A model generated the notes under the pieces. The model saw nothing but the letters and a program-made list of their open reading frames with translations, was not told the origin of the DNA and did not search any database. This document shows positions 23,468-33,597 of a stretch of 64,000 nucleotides of DNA, in pieces. Location: the NCBI GenBank assembly GCA_905182985.1, contig CAJJDN010000080.1, forward strand, positions 211,813 to 275,812. The letters are read 5' to 3'. A program made the position numbers and the translations under genes. The stretch's first letter is position 1. Every line of letters starts with the position of its first letter. This DNA is from Paramecium sonneborni. Its lineage: Eukaryota; Ciliophora; Oligohymenophorea; Peniculida; Parameciidae.

Positions 23468-24052
23468 TCAAAGTGTTTTCGATTATTATATTGATGATAG
23501 GGCATTTTCAATTAGTTCATGCTATTAATTTAACTGATTTAAAAGACTAATTTATTATTATTATTTTCTAATCATTTTTTAATATTTTTTAATTTCTTTC
23601 TTATTTTTTTCAACTTATAAATTATTAGGACCGTATTTTGAAATTAATCTAGATTACAATTCAATTTTGAGTCTTTCAATTTCAAATTATTATTGTTATA
23701 TTTATTGTTTTTAGTGTTCTAATTATTTTTATTTTTCTAATTTTTAAGCAAGTTTGTTTTCAAATTCCTCTATCATATCATCTACAACATTTGATTAAGT
23801 TTAATGAAATAAAAATTGAGCATAATTTGCTTATTGTACTTCATTTACATCAATCGTTTAAGTAAATTTATCAATTAATGGTTTTTGTTTTTTTTAAGGT
23901 TTAGGTTTGTTTTATTAAGGAAATATTAATTCTAAGAATTTTTTGTTATTTTCTTTTAATTAATCAAGAGTATTTTGCAATTAATTCTAAATTTAAAGCA
24001 TTCTTTTTAATTATATTAATAAAAATTAAATATTTGTTATAATATTGTTCAT
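23468..24052 (-). CDS. Coiled-coil protein of unknown function, 194 aa
   Basis: Not recognised. Single exon from ATG 24052 to TGA 23468-23470. A basic Pro/Lys linker (NKPKPQKKQKPLIDKF) is followed by VDDMIEEFENKLAQKLEKQ and a long Gln-rich coiled coil with heptad spacing (QFEIERLKIELQSRLISKYG; KKYQKMIRKQQQQISLLNQL). No TM or signal. It is convergent with the U-box gene (87 bp between stops) and divergent from the H3-like gene (148 bp between starts). Confidence 0.65.
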
Positions 24053-24200
24053 GTTTTTTATATATCTATTATTAAGACATAAAATAAATTTAAAAATTAG
24101 ATCTATATTTTTTTAAGCTTTGATTTGAATATTAGGTAATATTAATTAATTGTTACAAATTTTTAATAATAATTTTTTTAAATAGTTGTTAAAAAGTATA

Positions 24201-24752
24201 ATGGCGAATAGAAAGAAGACAAAAGACAATAACAATAACTAATCTTTTTAAGTAGACAACAATGAAAAGATGCCAAGTTTTATGCATTCTTTATTTGATT
24301 CTGAGGAAAAGAGCAAAATTGTAGAATAATCTAATGAAGGAAGCAAGAAGTCTGAAAAAAAAAAAGAAGAAAGAATATCAGCAATTTAAGTTTAAAAGGC
24401 AAGAGATAAGTTATAAAAGAGGAATAAACCTATGTCAAAAGTATTATAAGAGATTAGATAACTATAAAATTCAGGTGTTTTAGTTTGCCGCCGAGCAGGA
24501 TTTTAAAGATTTGTTAGATAGACAGGTCTAAAAGTATCTGAAAAACTTGGTTTTAAAGATTTTAGATATTCAAGTAAATCCTTAGAATGTTTATAAACAT
24601 TAACTGAATAATATATGGTTGATTTATTTGAGGATTCAGTATAATGTACATTTCATGCAAAAAGAGTAACATTAATGGCAAAGGATTTAAATTTAACAGC
24701 AAGAATAAGAGGAATCGAATAGCCACTTAATGAAATCAGAAATCTAAAATGA
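24201..24752 (+). CDS. Divergent histone H3, candidate centromeric H3 (CenH3/CENP-A), 183 aa
   Basis: The last 100 residues are a histone H3 fold: VLQEIRQLQNSG (alpha-N), RAGFQRFVRQTG (alpha-1), LECLQTLTEQYMVDLFEDS (alpha-2), QCTFHAKRVTLMAKDLNLTARIRG (loop 2 and alpha-3; canonical H3 reads [25 protein letters not shown]). The about 85-residue N-tail (MANRKKTKDNNNNQSF) shares nothing with the ARTKQTARKS tail of replicative H3. The segment between alpha-1 and alpha-2 (LKVSEKLGFKDFRYSSKS) is about six residues longer than in canonical H3. Divergent tail plus lengthened loop 1 are CenH3 hallmarks, so it probably marks centromeres in the germline micronucleus. No introns. Expression is expected at meiosis, mitosis and early development, but nothing here shows it. 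Confidence 0.82.
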
Positions 24753-25067
24753 TGATTAAATATAACTATTATAAAAATAATTACTAAATTTTATAACTAA
24801 ATTCTGATAGTCATTTTATGTATAAGTACTTAATAAATATTCTTAAGAGAGCAAATTAAATTAAAAATGAAAATGTATCAAGATAGAATGATAAAGAGAA
24901 AAGTAATGAATAAATTTGAAATATTATATTTTAAATAAAGAGGGAATAAAGATTAAAGAATGATTTAAATAAAATAGATATTAAAAAGTATAATATAATA
25001 TGATTAATGACGAATTATTGATGTGCTTCTAAAAGAATATTATAAAATTGAAATTGTAAATTATATA
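24753..25067. other. Intergenic, nothing identified
   Basis: AT-rich 315-bp spacer between two plus-strand genes. A TGA lies in frame shortly upstream of the kinase-phosphatase ATG, which supports the start at 25068. Confidence 0.5.
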
Positions 25068-26484
25068 ATGCAAGATTGTCATAAATCATAAAAGATAACA
25101 ATATGTATGGTAGGATTACCAGCAAGAGGGAAGACATATATTTCTAGGAAACTTCATAGATATTTGAATTGGTTGGGTTATAATTGCAAAGTTTTCAATA
25201 TTGGAAATTATAGAAGAGAGATTTGTGGGACAGAATGTGATAAAAGCTTCTTTGATTCAAAAAATGAAAAAGTATATTAAGAATATAATTAGGCAACAAA
25301 AGCAAGAAATGAATGTGCTCAGATGGCATTAAATGATTTGATTGGTTTTTTAAATAGTGATGGAGAAATTGCTATTTTTGATGGGACTAATACAACTAAA
25401 GAGAGGAGAAAAATGGTTTAATCTTCATTATTATAATAATGTTAAAATGTTTAAACTCTTTGGATAGAATCAATTTGTGATGACGCAGAAGTCATTCAAA
25501 ATAATATTAGATTAACAAAACTTAATAATCCAGATTATGTTACAATGAATCCTGAAGATGCAACTAAGGATTTTTTAGGAAGAATTAAAATGTATGAAGA
25601 AGTATATCAAAAGATAGAACTTGATGAAAATTTATCATTTATTAAATTAATAAATATTGGTGAAGATGTATCATATTGACTGATAATTAAAAGATTTAAA
25701 TTCATAAAGTGAAAGGATATTTACTATCAAAGATTATATCATACTTGATGAATCTCCATATATATCCAAGACCTATTTACTTAACTAGACATGGAGGTAG
25801 TTCATTTAATTAAGAAAACAGAGTTGGAGGAGATTGTGATTTATCTTAATAAGGAATACAATATTCAGAAAAATTAGGTCATTTTTTACTTGAAGAATTT
25901 CCTACATAAGAATAAAGGAATTAAATTCATTGCTTAACTTCTACTATGAAAAGAGCTACACATACAACTGAAATTGTTTGTAACATTCTAAAAATTAACT
26001 ATTTATAATTAAAGACATTAGATGAAATTAATGTTGGAATTTGTGATAGTTTAACTTATACTTAAATTGCAATTCAATTTCCTGAAGATTTTTCCGTATC
26101 TTTTTTATTCTACTTAATTAGGAAAGAAAAGTTAATAAATTAACTTATAGATATCCAAGAGGAGAATCCTATTTAGATTTGATAAGTAGAATTGAACCCA
26201 TTATTTATGAGATTGAAAGATCTAGAGAACCTGTATTAGTTATTGGACATCAAGCTATTTTAAGATGTCTTTATGCTTATTTCCATAGAAATGAAATATC
26301 AGAAGTACCTTAATTAGAAATTCCTATTCATGTAGTCATAAAGTTAACTCCAGCAGCTTATTATTGTGAAGAAATTAGAATTAAAATTGACCCAGAGACT
26401 GGAGAAAGAAAATTAATAGAAGAAGATCTTCAAATTACAAGAATTAATATTTTAACTAAAAAAAAGAGCTACATCTTATTATGA
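25068..26484 (+). CDS. 6-phosphofructo-2-kinase / fructose-2,6-bisphosphatase, 454 aa
   Basis: Bifunctional enzyme that makes and degrades fructose 2,6-bisphosphate, controlling cytosolic glycolysis against gluconeogenesis. Kinase half: Walker A GLPARGKT (residues 16-23), NIGNYRRE, AIFDGTNTTKERR and the KLNNPDY region. Phosphatase half: LTRHGGSSFNQENRVGGD with the phosphohistidine acceptor H233, then YRYPRGESYLDLI and the second His in VLVIGHQAILRCLYAYF. The usual RHGES box is RHGGS, so the Glu after the catalytic His-Gly is replaced. Introns at 25668-25693 and 26096-26121 (26 nt each) give exactly 455 codons. It has almost no N-terminal regulatory extension compared with animal isoforms. Confidence 0.95.
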
Positions 26485-27094
26485 TCATATAATTTATTTT
26501 ATTGTAACACTCTGTAACTTCATTAAATTATTTAGTAATCATTATTATTAAGGCATTCTTTTATTATTTATTCTTTATTATTTATTCTTTATTCTACTTA
26601 TCAAAATAATTATCTTCCCCATCTATCTTTAATAATGAGAATTCTTTTATAATAATGAAGATTTGAAAGTTAATTATTTTTTAGTTAAAGTTCATTAAAA
26701 AGATAGAAGATTAATATTTTATTTAATATTAGATTTTTTTTAATATCTTTGACATTTAAATTACAATACTAATGTTAAAAAAAACTAAAAAATTTATTCC
26801 TTCGACTTTATTACTATTTGATAAAATTAAGAGATTTCATAAAAGATTAGATAATAGTTATCAATTTATAGCTGTTAAAGATTTTATTCATATTTTTTTA
26901 TAGAATAGTCTCCAATAAATTTGGGATGTAGATTTTCGATGTTATAAAATGTTATTGATATATCATTTTTAAGTCATTTAATAAACTTTAATAATATTCT
27001 GTAGTAATTAAAATTGTATTAAAAATATTGAATTGAAAATTAGAGAAGAATGATTTATACAATGAATTCATTTACTATTATTGAATGAATAATA
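26485..27094. other. Intergenic, with a doubtful 93-aa ORF
   Basis: AT-rich spacer between two convergent genes. A TGA-closed ORF on the plus strand at 26772-27053 starts MLKKTKKFIPSTLLLFDKIK and has no recognisable feature; it may be chance. No tRNA or structured RNA seen. Confidence 0.4.
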
Positions 27095-28311
27095 TCAAAA
27101 TGCTCCCTTGAGTTATGATTTAACATAATCGGTGAATCTTGGTTGATTTAATAAATCTAAAGCTTAATGGGCTGCATTCAATTCTTTATTGTATTCTGCA
27201 ACAGTGGCATTATAGACATCAGTACAGAAAGCATAGTCATCATTTTCAGCTTATAATTATCCATTCAAAGTATCTAAATCAGCATGTAATTCATCAATTA
27301 AATCAAGGGTTTAATCAATCTTGTCTATAAATGAATAGTATAAATAGAATACTAGCATTAGCTTCAATTTCAGCAGTCTTAACAATAACAGCTCTTTAGA
27401 ATTCAGCGTGTTCTTAGTTTAATTAGATAACTCTTGCTTCGAAATCTTTTTATGCTTCAGCTTCATCAGCAGTAAGTTAATTGAGTGAATCAACTAATTA
27501 TACTCTCAAATTATTGAAAGCAGTAAGGATCTAAAATATATTTGATTTATTACTTCTTTAAGAGCACCTTGATCAGCAAAGTTTGCTTCAACTGCAATTT
27601 CAATAAGAGTCTTAATGAAGGTTTAGAATGTACTATGTCTCTTAAGGGATTATTGAATTTTAGTCAAATTCTTTTAGACCTTTTAGATTTAAACAAGGGA
27701 TGGTTATTCTAATTGACTAAGTAATTATAATGATTCATCAATAGCACTGATAGCTTCATTATGTTCAGCAACTAAAGATTCAAATTCAGCATGATCATTA
27801 GCTCTTTAGACTGTTGCTTCATTAAGTGTCTTTCTGTTATAAGCAATGTTTTCATGTAATTATTCAAGTTAAGCAGCAAATCTATCTCTTTATGGGATTA
27901 AGACATTATCATAGAAATCATGAGCATTAAAGACCTCTAAATTTCATATGATTTACATACTTACCTCTTTCTTTATCTTAGATTTCTTATGAAAGTCTAT
28001 TTACTTCTCTATTGTGAACATCTGTTCTTCTTGCAAATTAATGATGGACTTCTGCCAATTCCTCATCTAATTCGTCAATCTATATGAATTTATGAAATAG
28101 GCATTACAAGTTTAGCAATTTCAGTGTTTAATTCTGAAAGGATACCTCCTGTTGTTAAATGGAGTTCACCAAAGTTCAAAATGAAATTTCCCCAACCAGA
28201 TTATTTGATTTAGGCAAAAGCTTTTTGGTCGTGGCTTGTCCAAACTGAGTTAGTAACATCTATTGCTGTTACACTAAGGATAAGCAATGTGCAGACTGCT
28301 AATTTATACAT
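27095..28311 (-). CDS. Trichocyst matrix protein (TMP) family member 1, 369 aa
   Basis: Secretory cargo of the trichocyst, the crystalline dense-core granule whose calcium-triggered expansion drives exocytosis. Signal peptide [16 protein letters not shown], then a pro-region and alternating acidic coiled-coil segments with family features: short GG-type turns, [34 protein letters not shown], ending TDYVKSQLKGAF. TMPs are made as about 40-kDa precursors and cut to 15-20-kDa units; this length fits. Introns at 28080-28107, 27937-27964, 27531-27553 and 27325-27352. Codon use is richer in C and G than in its neighbours, as expected for highly expressed genes. CGTTTTT lies upstream at 28365-28371 (see finding). 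Confidence 0.9.
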
Positions 28312-28463
28312 TTATTGTTATTAATAATGAAGCCAACACCAGATAATTAAGTCTTAAAAAATCCAAAAACGAATTTTATTTTTTTTGTATTAATTTGATT
28401 ATTATTATATATTCATTCTTAGTATAGTAAATCTGTTAATTAAATTGATAAATATATAAATAA

Positions 28464-29455
28464 TCAAGTCAGAGAATACGTATCTTTTCGATTAACAGTG
28501 TTTAATTATATTAGTTTATAAATGTTATTGTTTGTAGATTTTTATTAATATTCTATTCTGGCGATTCCATTTTTTTTATTTCTTAAAACTAATAAACCTT
28601 AATTAAAATATTATACCTGTCCAATTAATTAAAGTCCATTATTATTATTGTAATTACCAATTCCTCTAATTAATCCTTTATGAAATTAACCTTAGTAATA
28701 ACTACCATCACTCCATATAAATATTCCGTCTCCTTCAAATTTATTATTTTTAAAGAATCCTTCATATCTAAAAAATTTTTTAAAAGATTTTATACTTGCA
28801 TCCATCAGGAAACATTTATATCCCTCTTCCATGTTTTCTACCTTCCCAAAATTATCCAAAATAAGTAGTACCATCACTTTTTATCTCCTAACCCTCTCCT
28901 TATAGTTGATTATTTACCCATATTCCTAAAATAAATTACAAATATTTTACCTTTTACAACTTTTTTTTCAGATTTAAACATACCAAAACCAATTGTCCTG
29001 CCTTATGAGAATTAAGCCTCAAAACTATGATATTATTATAATAATTACATGTCTCCGTTAGAATAAAACATAGTGCACACACCTTCCAGTAAGTCATTTT
29101 ACCAAGTCCTAAGAAAACCTTAATATTTATTTATACCCTTTCACTAAGTTTCCTATTTTAGGCCATAGTTGAATTCCTACTCCATGTTTTAAACTCTACT
29201 CCATCATTCCATAGTAAATACTTTCATCACTTTATTTAGAAAGTTAGAAGTTTTAGCTGGGTTTGAAATTTTCTAATTTTATTTTTTTCTGAGCTGACAA
29301 TCCACTCACAATCTCAATCAATCGAGAATCTAAAACTGGACTTTCATTTCTTGAAGTATCATCATCAGCTACCAATTAATTTAAGTCTTACTTTCACTCA
29401 AAACCAAAGATGCAAATTTCTAAACGAAATTTTCCTATGATATCTATTAATTCAT
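28464..29455 (-). CDS. MORN-repeat protein, about 295 aa
   Basis: MORN repeats form elongated beta-hairpin arrays that bind lipids or organise membrane-associated scaffolds and basal bodies. Repeat units seen: KGTWQNDLLEGVCTMFYSNG, KGIWVNNQLQGEGQEIKSDG, FGQFWEGRKHGRGIQMFPDG, EGFFKNNKFEGDGIFIWSDG, QGQFHKGLIRGIGNYNN. The N-terminal 90 residues are non-repetitive (SGLSAQKKIKLENFKP). Introns at 29369-29391, 29109-29136, 28926-28950 and 28768-28795. The 3' end is uncertain: a further GT-AG intron may follow the last repeat. The true 5' end may lie further upstream, since a related-looking broken reading exists at 29617-29790. Confidence 0.8.
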
Positions 29456-30520
29456 GTATGTTTAATTATTGAGATATTATAATTAATGAAAAAAACAGAA
29501 AACATACTCTTACATTAATTTAATACGGCAGAAATGTCACTAAAAATGATTTTTCAGAAATTCAGATCCTTCCTCTATGCAATACTGTAATCACTTACAA
29601 GTATTGAAATTATGTCTCAATTATCATCTACTCTTTTTTCTCTAATTTCTGAAATAGATTCAAAAACTATTATCCACTCCTATTATTTATTACATTAATT
29701 CTCATTATGGTTTACCATAATTTTTTAATTATTATTATTTAAATAATTTTCTTCGAAAGAAACTTCTATTTAATGATTCTAAAATCCTTCATAAGTAATT
29801 CATGATTATTTTGTCTAAAAAAAATAATTAATCGCTCTCTGTGTTAAAAATAAACATTCACGACTTTATTTCAAATCAATTTTTTAAAGAACTAAAAATA
29901 GAATTATATTAAAGATATATTTCAATCTTGAAAATTGTTTAATAATTAAATCTGCTTTTTATATCTCATATCAAATTTAATATTTCAATATTTTTAAATT
30001 ATTCCAGAATATTTAAGAATTCTCAAATTCAAAAATCTTTCTAATATAAATCAGTTTTAGTACTTTTTTACTTTAAAATTTTAGTTAATTTATTTTTCAT
30101 AAAAGAAAATTCAATAAATTTCAATGGTTTATACAAATAAATACATTTTTAGAATTATAAGAATATTATTTATTTAAAAAAAAAAAATTATTCATTCACT
30201 AAATTCTTAATTTTAAATTTAAACTCTTTATTTATCAAGTAATCATCAAATATTTAAAGATATTATTTATTTATCATCTTTGAAGCACCTTATAATTTTA
30301 AATATATAATTTTCTAGAAAATGCTAATATTCTCTGGAATTTTATAAAAAATGAAATTAAAATATTTTAATATTATTATTTTTATAACAAAAAATGAAAA
30401 ATAATTTGTTTTAATTCATTTATATTATATATAGATTTTTATCCCATTACATATGATCAATTATGGTAGATGAAAATTAAATTAACTAAAAATAAATTTA
30501 TATATATTAAGAATTTTAAA
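29456..30520. other. Intergenic region with a broken coding remnant
   Basis: Mostly featureless AT-rich DNA. On the minus strand, 29617-29790 encodes a well-formed reading (NHQIEVSFEENY, EWIIVFESISEIREKRVDDN) with no ATG in frame. It ends at TGA (29617-29619), and an otherwise similar frame continues beyond (DIISILVSDYSIAQRKDLNF) to another TGA. It is either the decayed 5' half of the MORN gene, a 5' exon set I could not splice, or a separate pseudogene. Confidence 0.35.
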
Positions 30521-31159
30521 TCATTCCGGAGTTAATAATAATTTTTCTTGGTTTATTTTATGATTCAATCTATGCCTTGAAAAATCCTGTTTTAATTTTT
30601 CTGTTTAATTTGTATTTGGCAAAGCTTTGTAAAATCTTTCACAATCTTCACATTGATGAGCATCCAATTTTTATCGTTCTTTTCTATTTTTTATGACTTC
30701 TCTAAATATCTTTTCTTATGGAACCTCAACTTCAGTTTAAATTGAAAATTTCTTTTTATCATCATTTGTATTCAATAATTATTATTTTTTGGATGATTGA
30801 GTTTATTTTTCTTCAAATATTTCAAAAAAATTTGGTTTTAAAAATTTAGCTGATTTTGGTTGATTATCAATAAGAAGTAAATCATTATCATTTTACTATT
30901 TTTTTTATTCCACCAAACTACCTATCATTTTCATAAGAGCCTAAAAAACATTTGCTTAAGTATTGTGTAAAATTGATATATGGCAAAATAGTTGAAACAC
31001 AGAATTATAAGTGAAATCTAATTGATTAGCCTAATTTAGTAAATTTTTATACAAATATTATGTCAAGATGTTTTTACAAAGTGGAATAGATGGATTTCTC
31101 TTTTTCCATAAATTCTTGAAATTAGGAGGTGAAAAACATTTTTTATTTTTAAATTTCAT
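30521..31159 (-). CDS. CtIP/Sae2/Com1-type DNA end-resection factor, 212 aa
   Basis: The C-terminus matches the CtIP/Sae2 domain: RKERQKLDAHQCEDCERFY (CxxC of the conserved CxxCxxYY region), then KLKQDFSRHRLNH (the RHR DNA-binding motif) and a final TPE. The canonical motif continues TPxxFW, but here TGA follows TPE directly. The N-terminal part is short and helical (FTYNSVFQLFCHISILHN), in the position of the tetramerisation helix; the middle is a charged linker. Family proteins stimulate Mre11-Rad50 to open protein-blocked double-strand ends, initiating resection in meiosis and repair. In ciliates they could also act during programmed DNA elimination (inference). Single exon, length close to yeast Sae2 and fission-yeast Ctp1. 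Confidence 0.78.
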
Positions 31160-32107
31160 ATTATTAATATTATTCGGAGTAAAATCTAATATTTATTATA
31201 AAACATTTCTTAAATTTATATATATACATCTAAAAAATATATATTTAAAGTTATTCTTAATTTTTAATTGTTCTAATTCCTTTAAAAATTTCGAATATGT
31301 TTAGCAATTAATTTATTATGAAATTTATATTATATTAAAAAAAAAATTTTAAGATTACATTTTATGGAAAATTTTACTTACAATAAACTATTTTATTAAA
31401 AATATTACTAATAGCTTAAAAAATCTTTTAAATTGAAAATCTGATATTAATTTCAATTTTACACATGAATATGAATAGACATGAAAAAAATATTATCATC
31501 TAATTAATTTGTTAAAATTCTCCTAAAATTTTTGATTTTATATATGTGAAAGGCGAGGTTCAAATATATATAATTTAAATATATATACTTCTATATCTAG
31601 ATTCTATTAGTTTTTTATAACAAAGAATAGAAAGCTAATCTATTTAAATAAGATTTGAAAATAAGGCCACTAAAAATTTACTTAAGAAAAGTTAGTATTA
31701 TATAAATAATTTTAGGTTTAGTAAAAAATTTTGCTTTGAAAATTATTGATTGACTAAATAGTTTTCTAATTACAAGTAAATATTGGGTTTGGAAGATTTA
31801 AGTAAATGATAAATATAATAATGTAAAGATTGATTTGATTAAAAATATTAAATACCTATAAAAAGATGATAAGTTTTTGAATTTTGTAAGAGATAGGTTT
31901 GTGTGTAATTTCTTGAATTTAGTTATGATTCTAATTTGTAAAATAGATCATAAATTAGAAAAAGGTCTAATTTAGTAATTTAAAATGATGTGAAAGGATA
32001 GTAAAATGTTCTTGTTAAGTTTAATGAGTTTTAGTAAATATAGTTTGTGAATATTAGTTAAAAAATGCTGAAGGATTGTTAAAATAATGTGATTCATTAT
32101 ATTAATA
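31160..32107. other. Intergenic region between divergent genes
   Basis: About 950 bp of AT-rich DNA. No coding frame with convincing composition, no tRNA and no repeat array is visible. It should contain the promoters of the CtIP-like gene and of the transporter. Confidence 0.5.
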
Positions 32108-33514
32108 ATGTCATATTCACAAGTTCAATTTAGTGACATGTAATCAACGTTCATTAGCAACTATATGGAGATGGAAGAGCCTGTACAAGAGAAAGAATAG
32201 TAGGGGAATTGGTGCCAACGTACATTTGGTCCACTGAAAAAAGGTGGAATAAGAATGAGTATAATCAGTTTACTCGCTCCATGCTTAGGTGTAGGGATGT
32301 TAGGTTTACCATGTATATAAATTGATTGTATTTAAGATAGAGCTAAAGAATAGGGACTTATAATAGAATTAGTGCTAATTGCACTTTGTGGAATAATCTC
32401 ATGTATATCAATGCACATTTTGAGTTGGAGTGCAGGTGACTTATAATGTTCATCTTTCAGCGAATTGATATAAATGAGTTTAGGAAATAAGATGAAGAGA
32501 CTTTTTGAAATATTAACTATCTGTTAATGTTTATTGGGAATAACATAAATCTAGATCTCTTTTCAATTATTTATTTATGAACTTTTCAAATATTTTGAGA
32601 TCACAATTGACTAGAGAGAATTGGCTATCATAACATAACTATTATTCATTATTCCAAACCTTTTAATTTCTTTTCAAAAGACTCTTTATAGATTAAGATA
32701 TTTTTCATTAATTGGAGTAATATCTGTTATTTATATAACCATTCTTACATCACTTGATTATTTTATAAGAGGTTAATATAAAGATAACATTACACTCAAA
32801 TTGATAGATATAGATTTTAATATTTTTACAACTTTTGCAATGACCTTCTTCTGTTATTTATGTCATTTATTTATATTTCCAATTAGAAAAGAATTACACA
32901 ATCCAACTATCTAGCGTTAATCTAAAATATGGAAAAGATAATGTTTAATATGTTACATAATTTATTCATTAATTTGCATTTGTGGATATTTAAGATTTGG
33001 AGATGATACTTAGACTTGGGTTATCAATAACTATCATGGAGATTTCTTTTTTATTGGAAAATTAGGAATGTCATTTGCTTTATTCTTTGCGGTTCCTTTA
33101 AATATATTAGCATGTAGATAGATTATTCATGATATGCTATTATCAGATGAAATGGAATATTAACTTAAACATAGAAGTTTAAGAATCTAAGCTCAAGATG
33201 GTAAAATCACTTTTGAAGTTGATAGTGTTGATTCTTTTAGATCTAAAATTCATATCTATTCTACATTAATACTTCAATTTGGTAGTGCTATACTTGCTCT
33301 CATTTTACCTAATATTAAGTAATTTCATTATTATCATATTTAAAGCCGCTACATCACTTTATTAGGAGGACTTTTAGGTACAACTATGGTCTGTCTGATT
33401 CCGGTCTTGATCTATTTGAGAGAATACAGAGATAAATTGAATTACTACATAGTTATTTTAGAGATTATGGGAGTTGTATTTGGTTGGATAGGAGCTCTAT
33501 ATGGTTAATTTTGA
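32108..33514 (+). CDS. Amino-acid/auxin permease (AAAP, SLC36/38-like) transporter, 460 aa
   Basis: Polytopic secondary transporter, probably for neutral amino acids at the plasma membrane or an acidic compartment. The first TM has the family start KGGIRMSIISLLAPCLGVGMLGLPYRAKEQGL, where the helix-breaking GxGxLxLP is typical. About eleven hydrophobic spans follow (LVLIALCGIISCISMHIL, FSLIGVISVIYITILTSL, FTTFAMTFFCYLCHLFIFP, LGMSFALFFAVPLNILA, YITLLGGLLGTTMVCLIPVL). The cytosolic N-terminus (about 50 residues) is acidic. One 24-nt intron (32313-32336) is a multiple of three and has no in-frame TGA, so retention would insert eight residues into TM1. Confidence 0.88.
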
Positions 33515-33597
33515 TATCAATTTATTTAGTTTTTCATCATAATGATATTTCAATACAATTATATTTTTTATTCTATATAATTTATTTTACTTGAAGA

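Noticed and set aside
30521..30535. TGA after TPE in the CtIP-like gene as a recoded Trp or selenocysteine codon (the family motif continues TPxxFW)
   Set aside because: The sequence after the TGA does not continue the motif (Phe-Lys and no Trp), and all other genes here stop at TGA.
31068..31304. Plus-strand 78-codon ORF with hydrophobic content
   Set aside because: Opposite strand of the CtIP-like gene and its AT-rich 5' flank; the minus frame carries conserved motifs.
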